Source: Bradyrhizobium sp. CB3481
GTDB taxonomy: Bacteria > Pseudomonadota > Alphaproteobacteria > Rhizobiales > Xanthobacteraceae
NCBI RefSeq assembly: GCF_029714305.1
Contig: NZ_CP121647.1
Coordinates: 372,001 to 436,000 of the forward strand
Reading direction: 5' to 3'
Length of the DNA stretch: 64,000 bases
The translations under genes and the position numbers were made by a program. Positions 1-8,083 of this stretch are shown in pieces; the first letter of the stretch is position 1, and each line of letters begins with the position of its first letter. The notes under the pieces are model-generated. The model worked only from the letters and a program-made list of their open reading frames with translations, had not been told where the DNA came from and did no database searches.

Positions 1-7
1 GATAGAC

Positions 8-57
8 CCTCATGCTGAGGAGCACGGCGATGGCCGTGCGTCTCGAAGCACGAGGCC
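8..57. repeat. Short palindromic intergenic repeat
   Basis: The outer arms read CCTCATGCTGAGGAGC and CGAAGCACGAGG, and an inner hairpin pairs GCACGGC with GCCGTGC. It lies just past the 3' end of rpsP. It resembles the dispersed palindromic repeats of Bradyrhizobium, but only this copy is in the window. Confidence 0.5.
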
Positions 58-68
58 CGGATCATCGC

Positions 69-398
69 TTACGCCTTGGCGGCGGCTTCGGCGGCCTTGC
101 GCTCCTTGCGCGGCACGGCCTTTTCCGGATTGTTGCGTGGCGCACGCTTGACGACGCCGGCCGCATCGAGGAAGCGCGTCACGCGGTCCGACGGCTGCGC
201 GCCCTTGGCGAGCCAGGACTTCACCTTGTCCATGTCGAGCTTCAGGCGGGCCTCATTGTCCTTCGGCAGCAGCGGATTGAAATGGCCGAGACGCTCGATG
301 AAGCGGCCATCGCGGGGAAAGCGCGAGTCGGCGACGACAACGTGATAGACCGGGCGCTTCTTGGTGCCTGCGCGAGCGAGGCGGATAACGACTGACAT
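69..398 (-). CDS. rpsP: 30S ribosomal protein S16
   Basis: This 109-residue basic protein is a structural component of the small ribosomal subunit and binds 16S rRNA. The N-terminus [20 protein letters not shown] and the following [14 protein letters not shown] are diagnostic of bS16. The C-terminus is a Lys/Ala-rich tail, as is usual in alphaproteobacteria. The start is ATG with an AGGAG Shine-Dalgarno about eight bases upstream. In relatives rpsP is followed by rimM and trmD; those would lie beyond the left edge, as only 68 bases remain and they hold a repeat. ffh lies upstream on the same strand, separated by a palindromic repeat. Confidence 0.97.
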   Translation of the reverse strand: MSVVIRLARAGTKKRPVYHVVVADSRFPRDGRFIERLGHFNPLLPKDNEARLKLDMDKVKSWLAKGAQPSDRVTRFLDAAGVVKRAPRNNPEKAVPRKERKAAEAAAKA

Positions 399-478
399 TT
401 AGTTCTCCTGTTGAAATTTAAAACTCGATGATCTGAACGGTGTGAATTGGCGTCATTGCGAGCGAACCGCGCCTCGCT

Positions 479-599
479 CGTCATGCCCCGCGAAGGCGGG
501 GCATCCAGTAATCGCAGGCATTTGCGATTGAACTGATGGAGCGCGGCGTACTGGATCGTCCGCCCCAGTGCGCAATTGCGCACAAGGCGGACGATGACG
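479..599. repeat. Bradyrhizobium-type palindromic repeat, family A (copy 1, long right stem)
   Basis: The left arm CGTCATGCCCCGCGAAGGCG has its own hairpin and is followed by GGGCATCCAGTA. The right arm contains TACTGGATCGTCCGCC and ends in GATGACG, so the two halves are inverted relative to each other. The right stem carries a nested perfect palindrome, TGCGCAATTGCGCA. The element lies between rpsP and ffh. Confidence 0.8.
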
Positions 600-617
600 G
601 CGCGTGTTGGTGAAACG

Positions 618-2162
618 TCATTTCTTCTTCCCCGGAAAGCCGCCGAGGCCCGGCAGCGTCGGCTTGCCGCTGAGGCCGGTGAGGCCCGGCACGTTCGGCA
701 GGCCCTGGCGCAGGCCGACCGGAAGATCCTTCGGCAGATTCGGCAGGCCGCCGGCGCCGCCCTGCATCTTTTCGGCCAGCGCCTTCATCTCTTCCGGCGA
801 GGGCGGCTTCATGCCGCCGCCAAAGCCCATCGCCTGTGCGATGCCGGCGAGCGGGCCGCGCTTGCCCGAACCCATCGCCTTCATCATGTCGGACATGTTC
901 CGGTGCATCTTCAGGAGCTTGTTGACCTGCTCGACATTCTGGCCGGCGCCGGCGGCGATACGCTTCTTGCGACTGGCCTTGAGGATATCAGGGTTCTTGC
1001 GCTCTGCCCGCGTCATCGAATCGATGATCGCGACCTGACGCTTCAAGATCTTGTCGTCGATCCCGGCGGCGGCGATCTGGTTCTTCATTTTCGCAATGCC
1101 GGGCATCATGCCCATCAACCCGCTGATGCCGCCCATATTCGCCATCTGCAGCAGCTGCTCGCGCATGTCGTTGAGGTCGAACTGGCCCTTGCGCATGCGC
1201 TCGGCGGTGCGCGCGGCCTTTTCGGCATCGATATTCGCCGCGGCGCGCTCGACCAGCGACACCACGTCGCCCATGCCAAGGATGCGGCCGGCGATGCGGG
1301 AGGGGTGGAAATCTTCCAGCGCGTCGGTCTTTTCGCCGGTGCCGATCAGCTTGATCGGTTTTCCCGTGACCGCGCGCATCGACAGCGCGGCGCCGCCGCG
1401 GCCGTCGCCGTCGACGCGCGTCAGCACGATGCCGGTGAGGCCGACGCGCTGGTCGAACGCGCGCGCGAGATTGACCGCGTCCTGGCCGGTCAGGGAGTCC
1501 GCGACCAGCAGCACTTCGTGCGGATTGGCGGCTTGCTTGATCTCGGCCGCCTCGCTCATCATCTCTTCGTCGAGCGTGGTACGGCCGGCGGTGTCGAGCA
1601 GCACGACGTCGTAGCCGCCGAGCTTGCCGGCCTCCAACGCGCGCTTTGCGATCTGCGCCGGCTTCTGGCCGGCGACAATCGGCAGCGTCGGGATGTCGAG
1701 GTCGCGCCCGAGCACGGCCAGCTGCTCCATCGCCGCCGGGCGGTAGATGTCCAGCGAGGCCATCAGCACCTTGCGCTTGTCGCGCTGGACCATACGGCGG
1801 GCGAGTTTTGCTGTCGTGGTGGTTTTACCGGAGCCCTGCAAACCGACCATCATGATCGGAACCGGCGGCACTGCATTGATGTCGATGGTCTGGCCGTCGG
1901 CGCCGAGGGTCGCGACCAGCTCATCATGGACGATCTTGACCACCATCTGGCCCGGCGTGACCGACTTGACGACGGTGGCACCGACTGCCTGCTCGCGGAC
2001 GCGCTCGGTAAAGCTCCTGACGACCTCGAGCGCAACGTCGGCCTCGAGCAGCGCGCGGCGCACCTCGCGCATCGCGGCATCGACGTCCTTTTCGGTCAGC
2101 GCACCGCGCCCCGTCAGACGATCGAGAATGCCACCAAGCCGTTCCGACAGATTGTCGAACAA
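618..2162 (-). CDS. ffh: Signal recognition particle protein Ffh (SRP54)
   Basis: Ffh is the GTPase of the signal recognition particle. It binds signal sequences of nascent inner-membrane and exported proteins together with 4.5S RNA and docks on FtsY, also encoded here at 8886. The 514 residues show an N-domain four-helix bundle (about 1-85), a G domain with P-loop GLQGSGKT at 107-114, DTAGR and TRVDGDGRGGAA further on, and a methionine-rich M domain from about 300. The tail is Pro/Gly/Leu-rich and ends in GKKK. The start codon appears to be TTG, since MFDNLSERLGG matches the usual family N-terminus; AGGAC lies a suitable distance upstream. Confidence 0.96.
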   Translation of the reverse strand: MFDNLSERLGGILDRLTGRGALTEKDVDAAMREVRRALLEADVALEVVRSFTERVREQAVGATVVKSVTPGQMVVKIVHDELVATLGADGQTIDINAVPPVPIMMVGLQGSGKTTTTAKLARRMVQRDKRKVLMASLDIYRPAAMEQLAVLGRDLDIPTLPIVAGQKPAQIAKRALEAGKLGGYDVVLLDTAGRTTLDEEMMSEAAEIKQAANPHEVLLVADSLTGQDAVNLARAFDQRVGLTGIVLTRVDGDGRGGAALSMRAVTGKPIKLIGTGEKTDALEDFHPSRIAGRILGMGDVVSLVERAAANIDAEKAARTAERMRKGQFDLNDMREQLLQMANMGGISGLMGMMPGIAKMKNQIAAAGIDDKILKRQVAIIDSMTRAERKNPDILKASRKKRIAAGAGQNVEQVNKLLKMHRNMSDMMKAMGSGKRGPLAGIAQAMGFGGGMKPPSPEEMKALAEKMQGGAGGLPNLPKDLPVGLRQGLPNVPGLTGLSGKPTLPGLGGFPGKKK

Positions 2163-2602
2163 TGCCGTTGTCCTTTGTCCTGCCTTTGCAGGCGCTGCGT
2201 CAGATCACCACCGTCATACCCCGCGAAGGCGGGGTATCCAGTACGCCGCGGCTTCTCGGTTCCAGCCGAGCGAGCTCTGGGATACTGGATCACCCGCCTT
2301 CGCGGGTGATGACGACCTAGATATGTCTCGGCAGAACCCGCCAAAACGATATTCCAAACACTTTCGCGCCCGAGGGCGCATCGCGCTGTCGGGCGTTGGC
2401 CTCCGGTCTCGAGGGGCCGGGCGGCGGGTCGAAAAGAAAGCCTTTCCGAGAAAGTGCGGGGGTTAAACGCCGGGAAGGGGCGAAAGTCAAGGAAACTTGT
2501 CGAAAACAACACTTTCGCGAGCTTTGGTAAGTAGTTAACCGCTGCACGAAAACTCAGCGTTGGTCCAACGCCGGCGACTGATGGATATGGTATAAGGACA
2601 CC
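2163..2602. other. Intergenic region between ffh and a small ORF
   Basis: This 440-base gap holds one family A palindromic repeat (2212-2314), then about 290 bases without a convincing gene. A 12-base direct repeat AACACTTTCGCG occurs at 2357-2368 and 2508-2519. The part nearest 2602 presumably holds the promoter of the small ORF that begins at 2603. No clear -35/-10 pair was recognised. Confidence 0.5.
2212..2314. repeat. Bradyrhizobium-type palindromic repeat, family A (copy 2)
   Basis: The left half carries the stem ACCCCGC/GCGGGGT followed by ATCCAGTACGCCGCG. The right half reads TACTGGATCACCCGCC and carries the stem CCCGC/GCGGG before GATGACG. Sequences differ between copies but the stems are conserved. 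It lies directly upstream of ffh. Confidence 0.8.
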
Positions 2603-2800
2603 ATGAGATTTTTTCCATGGTATCTGACGCGCGGGGACGTGCTTGGCGGCTTGTTCGTTCTGGCGGAGCTCGGCTTGCTGCTCTTCACCTACATTCGATT
2701 TCCGGGCTTCCCAGCCCAGACGACCGGCTTCGGCCCGGATTGGGACTGCAGAAGTGTCCCGCAGGGCGACCCTGTTTGCGTGAAAAAAATCGCGAGATAA
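2603..2800 (+). CDS. Small membrane protein, unknown function
   Basis: This 65-residue ORF is not a family I can name. It has a short basic N-terminus, one hydrophobic segment at about 13-30 (VLGGLFVLAELGLLLFTYI) and a polar tail with two cysteines (WDCRS, PVCVKK), which suggests a single-pass inner-membrane protein. The start ATG is preceded by AAGGACACC, a good ribosome binding site. GC bias and codon use resemble the neighbours. It is co-oriented with, and 61 bases upstream of, the metallo-hydrolase gene. Its reality rests on the ribosome site and the coherent membrane segment. Confidence 0.5.
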   Translation: MRFFPWYLTRGDVLGGLFVLAELGLLLFTYIRFPGFPAQTTGFGPDWDCRSVPQGDPVCVKKIAR

Positions 2801-2861
2801 TCGAGAGCGCGAGTTCCGCTGCAGGTTCCATGTTGCGGCCGCCGACGCCATATAACGCCCC

Positions 2862-3959
2862 ATGTCGTTCAGCTCTCTCCCTTTCGTGACATCAGTGCCC
2901 ATCACCCGCCGTCGTATTCTCGGAGTACTCGCCGGAGCGGCTGTGGCCGTCGGCGTGCCCTCGATCTGGATCAGCAATATGAAAACCTATGACGGTCCCG
3001 TCTCCGATCATTTCGACGGCACGCGCTTCTTCGATCCCGATGGGGTGCCACCGAAATCGCTGGCCGAGGTGCTGCGCTGGCAGTTCGGCGGCGACCGCAA
3101 GCGGGCGGAATGGCCGGACTGGGTGCCCAATACCCATAGCGATACGCCGCCGCCGCGGGTTTCCGGCGACAAGGTGCGGCTGTCCTTTGTCGGCCACGTC
3201 TCCTGGCTGATCCAGACCCGCGATCTCAATATCCTCGTCGATCCCGTCTGGTCGCTGCGGGCCTCGCCGTTTTCCCTCGTCGGGCCGAAGCGGCACAACG
3301 ATCCCGGCATCGCCTTCGACGCGCTGCCCAAGATCGACGTCGTGCTGGTCTCGCATGGGCACTATGACCATCTCGACATCGCAACGCTGTCGAAGCTTGC
3401 GGAAAAATTCTCGCCGCGTGTGATCACGCCGCTCGGCAACGACGTCACCATGCGCGACTCCGATTCGGCGATCAAAGCCGAAGGCTTCGATTGGCAGGAC
3501 CGCGTCGAGCTCGGCAACGGCATCGCAGTCACGTTGGTGCCGACGCGACACTGGTCGGCGCGCGGCCTGTTCGATCGCAACAAGGCGCTGTGGGCGAGCT
3601 TTGTATTGGAGACGCCGGCGGGCAAACTCTGCATCGTCTGCGATTCCGGCTATGGCGAGGGCAAGCATTTCCGCCGTGTCGCCGAAAAGCACGGTCCGCT
3701 GCGGCTGGCGATCCTCCCGATCGGCGCCTATGAGCCGCGCTGGTTCATGAAGGACCAGCACATGAATCCGTCTGACGCCGTGAAGGCCTTTGCTGACTGC
3801 GGGGCGGAGCAGGCTCTGGCGCATCATCACGGCACCTTCCAGCTCACCGATGAAGCGATCGATGCGCCGGTCAATGCGCTGGCGGATGCGTTGAAGGAAG
3901 CGAAGATTCCACCGGAGCGGTTCGCGGCGCTGAAGCCAGGGCAGGTGATCGAGATTTAG
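2862..3959 (+). CDS. MBL-fold metallo-hydrolase, Tat-exported
   Basis: The 365-residue protein belongs to the metallo-beta-lactamase superfamily, in the subgroup that includes NAPE-hydrolysing phospholipase D and UlaG-like enzymes. The metal motif HxHxDH is seen as SHGHYDHLD, at about residue 166 onward. Further candidate ligands are the His in PTRHWS, the Asp in CDSGYGEG and the His of HHHGTF. The N-terminus contains TRRRILGVLAGAAVAVG, a twin-arginine-like signal followed by a hydrophobic stretch, so a folded metal-loaded enzyme is probably exported and may stay anchored. The substrate cannot be deduced. An internal ATG (residue 7 or later) could also serve as start. Confidence 0.85.
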   Translation: MSFSSLPFVTSVPITRRRILGVLAGAAVAVGVPSIWISNMKTYDGPVSDHFDGTRFFDPDGVPPKSLAEVLRWQFGGDRKRAEWPDWVPNTHSDTPPPRVSGDKVRLSFVGHVSWLIQTRDLNILVDPVWSLRASPFSLVGPKRHNDPGIAFDALPKIDVVLVSHGHYDHLDIATLSKLAEKFSPRVITPLGNDVTMRDSDSAIKAEGFDWQDRVELGNGIAVTLVPTRHWSARGLFDRNKALWASFVLETPAGKLCIVCDSGYGEGKHFRRVAEKHGPLRLAILPIGAYEPRWFMKDQHMNPSDAVKAFADCGAEQALAHHHGTFQLTDEAIDAPVNALADALKEAKIPPERFAALKPGQVIEI

Positions 3960-3977
3960 CTCCCTCCACACAGACAC

Positions 3978-4136
3978 TCGTCGCCCCGGACAAGCGCCGT
4001 GCAGCGGCGCGCCGATCCGGGGCCCATAACCACAGGATCATGTTTTGCGAAGATTCGTGGTCACATGCCTCGCGCCATAACCAGCCACTTGGGTTATGGA
4101 TCCCGGATCTGCGCTTGCGCTTGTCCGGGACGACAG
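3978..4136. repeat. Palindromic intergenic repeat between convergent genes
   Basis: The ends read TCGTCGCCCCGGACAAGCGC and GCGCTTGTCCGGGACGACA, and inner arms CCCATAACC and GGGTTATGGATCC also pair. The element fills the gap between the 3' ends of the MBL hydrolase and the SIMPL gene and could form a very large hairpin on either strand. Confidence 0.7.
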
Positions 4137-4160
4137 CTGAACGCGTTGCGCCAGCGTGCC

Positions 4161-4871
4161 CTATTGCGCTGGCTTGATCGCCCAGGAAACGCTCACCGTT
4201 ACCGATAGCGTCTCTTCGCCCGGCGCAACCTGCGCGCCGGCGGCCATCGGCGCTGCCACCTTGCTGCGGAAGACCGGCGTGGGCCCACCTTCCTCGGCAA
4301 TGCTAATGGGTTCGCCGAGCGTCACGCCCGCGGCCTTGGCATAAATCTCGGCCTTGCGGCGGGCGTCGGCGATCGCCTTCTCACGGGCCTCGTCGAGATG
4401 TTTCGAGGCCTGCGTCACGCTGAAATGGATGCCGCCGATGTCGTTGGCGCCGGCGCCGACCAGCACGTCGATCACGTTCGCGACCTTCGTGACATCGCGC
4501 ATCTTGACCGTGACGCGGTTGCTGGCACGGAAGCTGACGATGCCCGGCGTGCGCTCGTTGGCCTTGGAGGACGTGGCAAATTGCGGCTGCAGCACCAGCC
4601 GCGAGGTCTGGTAGTCCTTTTCCTCGATGCCGGCGCCCTTGAGCGCCAGCAGCACCTTGCCCATCGCGGCGTTGATGGCATCGGAAGCTTCGCGCGCGGT
4701 CTTGGCATCCGAAGTCACGCCGGCGTCGATCTGGGCCTGGTCGGGCGCCACGGAGACGTTCGCTTCGCCGGTCACCGAAATCGCCGGCGGCGGCATCGTC
4801 TGCGCCAGCGCGGGCGCGGCCAGAAGCGCCGCGGCAACCGCGAGGCTAAACGAACGCTTCATACCGGTCAC
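4161..4871 (-). CDS. SIMPL domain (DUF541) periplasmic protein
   Basis: The 236-residue protein begins with a Sec signal peptide (MKRSFSLAVAAALLAAPALA, cleavage after ALA). The SIMPL/DUF541 domain follows, with PPAISVTGEANVSVAPDQA at its start and IGGIHFSVT in the middle. Members of this family, such as the BP26 antigen of Brucella, are periplasmic or outer-membrane-associated; BP26 is reported to form channel-like oligomers. Its stated start is an ATG 18 bases after position 4889 of the strand. The upstream gene at 4868-5584 overlaps it by four bases (ATGA), so the two are very likely translated together. Confidence 0.88.
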   Translation of the reverse strand: MTGMKRSFSLAVAAALLAAPALAQTMPPPAISVTGEANVSVAPDQAQIDAGVTSDAKTAREASDAINAAMGKVLLALKGAGIEEKDYQTSRLVLQPQFATSSKANERTPGIVSFRASNRVTVKMRDVTKVANVIDVLVGAGANDIGGIHFSVTQASKHLDEAREKAIADARRKAEIYAKAAGVTLGEPISIAEEGGPTPVFRSKVAAPMAAGAQVAPGEETLSVTVSVSWAIKPAQ

Positions 4872-5584
4872 CTCAAGGGCACGTAGACATTGATCACCAG
4901 CTTGTCCTCCGCCGTCTTCAGCGGGTCGGTGATGTATTCCTCGATGAAGGTGTCCTTAGCTTCCAGCTTCTTGTCGTCGAGGTGATTGGTGATCGCCTCA
5001 TAGGTGTTGTCCATGTTGTCGTAGGAGCCGCGATGGACGAACTTCAGCGCCTTGCCCTCCGGCGATTTGCCCATGCTCATGTCCTTGGTCAGGTTCTTGA
5101 CGTCCTGATCGACCGGGATCTGGGCGAGGAACGTGAAGCCGGTGTCGTCGGTCGAGGTGTAGACAATCATCGAATTGCCCGTGGCCTTGATACCCTGCTT
5201 GTCGAGCAGGGCGGTCAGCGTCTTGAACGAATCGATCAGCGTGTCGAACGCGGCATCCCAATTGGCGGTGCCCTTCATGATCACCACCTTCTTGGGCTCG
5301 AGCGTGAACTCCTCGCCGAAGGGGTCGGCGGTCTGGACGTTGGGGGCGGGCGGAGGCGGCGCGGGCGGCGGGGCTTTCTCGGCCGTGGGGGTATCAGCCG
5401 GGGACTTGGTTTCGGCCGGTGGTGGGACCGGCACCGGCGATGGGGCGGGGCTCGGGGACGCCGACGGGCTCGCGGTGGGGGAAGCGGAGGGCGCCGGCGA
5501 CTGCGCCAGCACGGTGTTACCGGGCCCGATCACAACCATGGGGAGCGCGACCAGAGCCGCGCGGAATGTGCTGACAAGGTTCAT
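4868..5584 (-). CDS. Secreted GyrI-like (effector-binding fold) protein
   Basis: The 238-residue protein has a signal peptide (MNLVSTFRAALVALPMVVIG, cleavage near VLAQ). A low-complexity Ser/Ala/Pro linker (about 30-85) follows, and then a globular domain resembling the GyrI/AraC-E effector-binding fold, with the ATGNSMIVYTSTDD and GKALKFVHRGSYDNM segments typical of such domains. In the cytoplasm these domains bind small molecules; a secreted version with a Pro-rich tether is a less common arrangement. It overlaps the SIMPL gene by four bases. A ligand cannot be inferred. The domain assignment is by pattern only. Confidence 0.75.
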   Translation of the reverse strand: MNLVSTFRAALVALPMVVIGPGNTVLAQSPAPSASPTASPSASPSPAPSPVPVPPPAETKSPADTPTAEKAPPPAPPPPAPNVQTADPFGEEFTLEPKKVVIMKGTANWDAAFDTLIDSFKTLTALLDKQGIKATGNSMIVYTSTDDTGFTFLAQIPVDQDVKNLTKDMSMGKSPEGKALKFVHRGSYDNMDNTYEAITNHLDDKKLEAKDTFIEEYITDPLKTAEDKLVINVYVPLR

Positions 5585-5778
5585 TTTCAGGTATTCTCCA
5601 TCCCACCCACGGCGGCCGCGGCATTGTCCCGCTCCACGCCCGCCAGGACGCTGCTATTCCTAACACGCAAGGCGCGCTTTCGTCCCATGACAGATGCGTC
5701 ATAGGCCCCTGCCGCCCCGACGTACTAGGCAATCGGCCATCATTCGCCATATAAGGCAGGCATAAATTGGGAAATTCC

Positions 5779-6663
5779 ATGAGCGCGCTGGCCAACCATA
5801 CGTTTGCCAAGATGAACGGCATCGGCAACGAGATCGTCGTGGTGGACCTGCGTGATTCCTTGCGCGACCCCAAGGCCGCCGTGACGCCGGAAGACGCGCG
5901 TGCCGTGGCCTCTCCCGCGGGTGCTCCCTATGACCAGTTGATGGTATTACTGCCGCCGCGGCTGGAGGGCACCGAGGCCTTCATCCGCATCTACAACAAT
6001 GACGGCTCGGAAGCCGGCGCCTGCGGCAACGGCATGCGCTGCGTGGTGCGCCGCCTGTTCGAAAAGACCGGGCAGACCGCCGTGACCTTCGAGACCCGCG
6101 CCGGTCTGTTGAACTGCTGGCAGGGCCCGGCCCCCGATCTCTACACGGTTGATATGGGCGCGCCAAAGTTTGGCTGGCAGGATATTCCGCTGGCGGAAGA
6201 GTTTCGCGACACCCGCTATATCGAGCTGCAGGTCGGACCGATCGACGCGCCGGTGCTGCATTCGCCATCGGTGGTCTCGATGGGCAATCCGCACGCGATC
6301 TTCTGGGTCGACGATGTCAACGCCTACGATCTCGAACGCTTCGGGCCGCTGTTGGAAAACCATCCCATCTTCCCCGATCGCGCCAACATCACGCTCGCCC
6401 ATATCGTCGATCGCGACCACATCACGATCCGAACCTGGGAGCGGGGCGTCGGCTTGACCAAGGCCTGTGGCTCCGCGGCCTGCGCGACCGCGGTCGCCGC
6501 GGCGCGGCTGAAGCGCGCCAACCGCAAGGTCGAAATCACGCTGCCGGGCGGCAAGCTCGGAATCGAGTGGCGCGAGCGCGACGATCATGTGCTGATGACC
6601 GGGACCGCCGATTTCGAATATGAGGGCCGCTTCGATCCTGCGCTATTCGCCAGCGTCGCCTGA
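5779..6663 (+). CDS. dapF: Diaminopimelate epimerase
   Basis: DapF converts LL- to meso-diaminopimelate, the cross-linking amino acid of peptidoglycan and the precursor of lysine. The 294-residue protein carries both active-site cysteine motifs, [16 protein letters not shown] (Cys82) and [15 protein letters not shown] near residue 220, and the N-terminal [14 protein letters not shown] chose the ATG at 5779 ([14 protein letters not shown]). A TTG twelve bases earlier is in frame, but it only adds four non-conserved residues. mtaB follows six bases after the stop on the same strand, so the two are probably co-transcribed. Confidence 0.96.
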   Translation: MSALANHTFAKMNGIGNEIVVVDLRDSLRDPKAAVTPEDARAVASPAGAPYDQLMVLLPPRLEGTEAFIRIYNNDGSEAGACGNGMRCVVRRLFEKTGQTAVTFETRAGLLNCWQGPAPDLYTVDMGAPKFGWQDIPLAEEFRDTRYIELQVGPIDAPVLHSPSVVSMGNPHAIFWVDDVNAYDLERFGPLLENHPIFPDRANITLAHIVDRDHITIRTWERGVGLTKACGSAACATAVAAARLKRANRKVEITLPGGKLGIEWRERDDHVLMTGTADFEYEGRFDPALFASVA

Positions 6664-6669
6664 AGAATT

Positions 6670-7935
6670 ATGAGCGTCGACGTCATCACGTTCGGCTGCC
6701 GCCTCAACGCCTTCGAGTCCGAGGTGATCGCCCGCGAGGCGGAGCGCGCCGGCCTCTCCGATACCGTCGTCATCAATAGCTGCGCCGTTACCAACGAGGC
6801 GGTGGCGCAGGCGCGGCAATCGATCCGTAAGCTGAAGCGCGAGCGGCCGGGTGCGCGCATCGTCGTCACCGGCTGTGCGGCACAGACGCAAGCACAAATG
6901 TTTGCCGAAATGGCCGAGGTCGATCGCGTCGTCGGCAATGACGAGAAGATGCGCGGTGATGCCTGGCGCGAGGCGCGCGCCGCGTTTGACGGCGGTTTCG
7001 GCATCGAGACCAGCGAGAAGATCGCGGTTGCCGACATCATGGCGGTCAAGGAGATGGCGCCGCATCTGCTCGACGGCTTCAAGGCCGGCCTGCCGCGCGT
7101 CTTCGTGCAGGTGCAGAACGGCTGCGACCACCGCTGCACCTTCTGCATCATCCCCTACGGCCGCGGCAATTCCCGCTCGGTGCCGATGGGCGCGGTGGTC
7201 GAACAGGTGCGCGCCCTGACCGAGCGCGGCCATGCCGAGATCGTGCTGACCGGCATCGATCTGACGAGCTACGGCACGGATCTGCCGGGGGCGCCGAAGC
7301 TTGGGCAACTGACAAAGCAGATCTTGCGGCATGTGCCGGGACTGAAGCGCCTGCGGATTTCCTCGATCGATTCGATCGAGGCCGATCGCGACCTGCTCGA
7401 CGTCATCGCGAGTGATGAGCGCCTGATGCCGCATCTGCATTTGTCGCTGCAGTCCGGCGACGACCTGATCCTGAAGCGGATGAAGCGGCGGCATTCCCGG
7501 CAGGACGCGATCGATTTTTGCGCCCAGGTACGGCGGCTGCGCCCGGACATCAGCTTCGGCGCCGATATCATCGCGGGCTTTCCGACCGAGACCGAGGAAA
7601 TGTTCGCGCGGTCGCAGGACCTGGTCGACGAATGTGATCTCACTTTCCTGCACGTATTTCCCTATTCGAAACGCCCGGGCACACCGGCCGCGCGGATGCC
7701 GCAGGTGGCGGGTCAGGCGATCAAGAGCCGCGCGAAGCGGCTGCGGACTGCGGGCGAGGCGGCGTTGCAAAGGCGGCTGGCGGCGGAAGTGGGCGCGACG
7801 CGTCAGGTGCTGATCGAAAGCGCGACGCAGGGGCGCACCGAACATTTCCTGCCGGTGGCGGTATCAGGCGAAACGCCAGGTGTGGTAATGGCTCTGCCGA
7901 TCAAGGGCCACGATGGTGCGCGGCTGACGGTGTGA
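6670..7935 (+). CDS. mtaB: tRNA t6A37 methylthiotransferase MtaB
   Basis: MtaB is a radical-SAM methylthiotransferase that turns t6A into ms2t6A at position 37 of tRNAs reading ANN codons. The 421-residue sequence shows the UPF0004 domain with cluster-binding Cys10, Cys38 and Cys69, and the radical-SAM motif CDHRCTFC (Cys152, Cys156, Cys159). A C-terminal TRAM-like region follows. GADIIAGFPTE and FLHVFPYSKRPGTPAA are typical of the MtaB rather than the MiaB or RimO branch. It begins six bases after dapF, an arrangement common in Rhizobiales. A family A repeat follows the stop. Confidence 0.94.
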   Translation: MSVDVITFGCRLNAFESEVIAREAERAGLSDTVVINSCAVTNEAVAQARQSIRKLKRERPGARIVVTGCAAQTQAQMFAEMAEVDRVVGNDEKMRGDAWREARAAFDGGFGIETSEKIAVADIMAVKEMAPHLLDGFKAGLPRVFVQVQNGCDHRCTFCIIPYGRGNSRSVPMGAVVEQVRALTERGHAEIVLTGIDLTSYGTDLPGAPKLGQLTKQILRHVPGLKRLRISSIDSIEADRDLLDVIASDERLMPHLHLSLQSGDDLILKRMKRRHSRQDAIDFCAQVRRLRPDISFGADIIAGFPTETEEMFARSQDLVDECDLTFLHVFPYSKRPGTPAARMPQVAGQAIKSRAKRLRTAGEAALQRRLAAEVGATRQVLIESATQGRTEHFLPVAVSGETPGVVMALPIKGHDGARLTV

Positions 7936-7949
7936 GCCACGAACTCCGC

Positions 7950-8052
7950 TGTCATCGCCCGGCTTGACCGGGCGACCCAGTACGCCGCGGCTTCACGATT
8001 GATCACAGGCGTCTCTGGAATACTGGATCATCCGCCTTCGCGGATGATGACA
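7950..8052. repeat. Bradyrhizobium-type palindromic repeat, family A (copy 3)
   Basis: The left half begins TGTCATCGCCCGGCTTGACC and continues to CCCAGTACGCCGCG. The right half begins TACTGGATCATCCGCC and ends in GGATGATGACA. It lies between the convergent mtaB and RluA-family genes. Confidence 0.8.
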
Positions 8053-8083
8053 GCGGGAGTTGAGGCGGCGCTGATGCTCAGCG

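Noticed and set aside
576..2309. Long plus-strand open frame covering the ffh gene
   Set aside because: It is the reverse complement of a clear ffh gene; high GC creates long antisense frames. Its translation is low-complexity, rich in His/Arg/Ala, and has no family motif.
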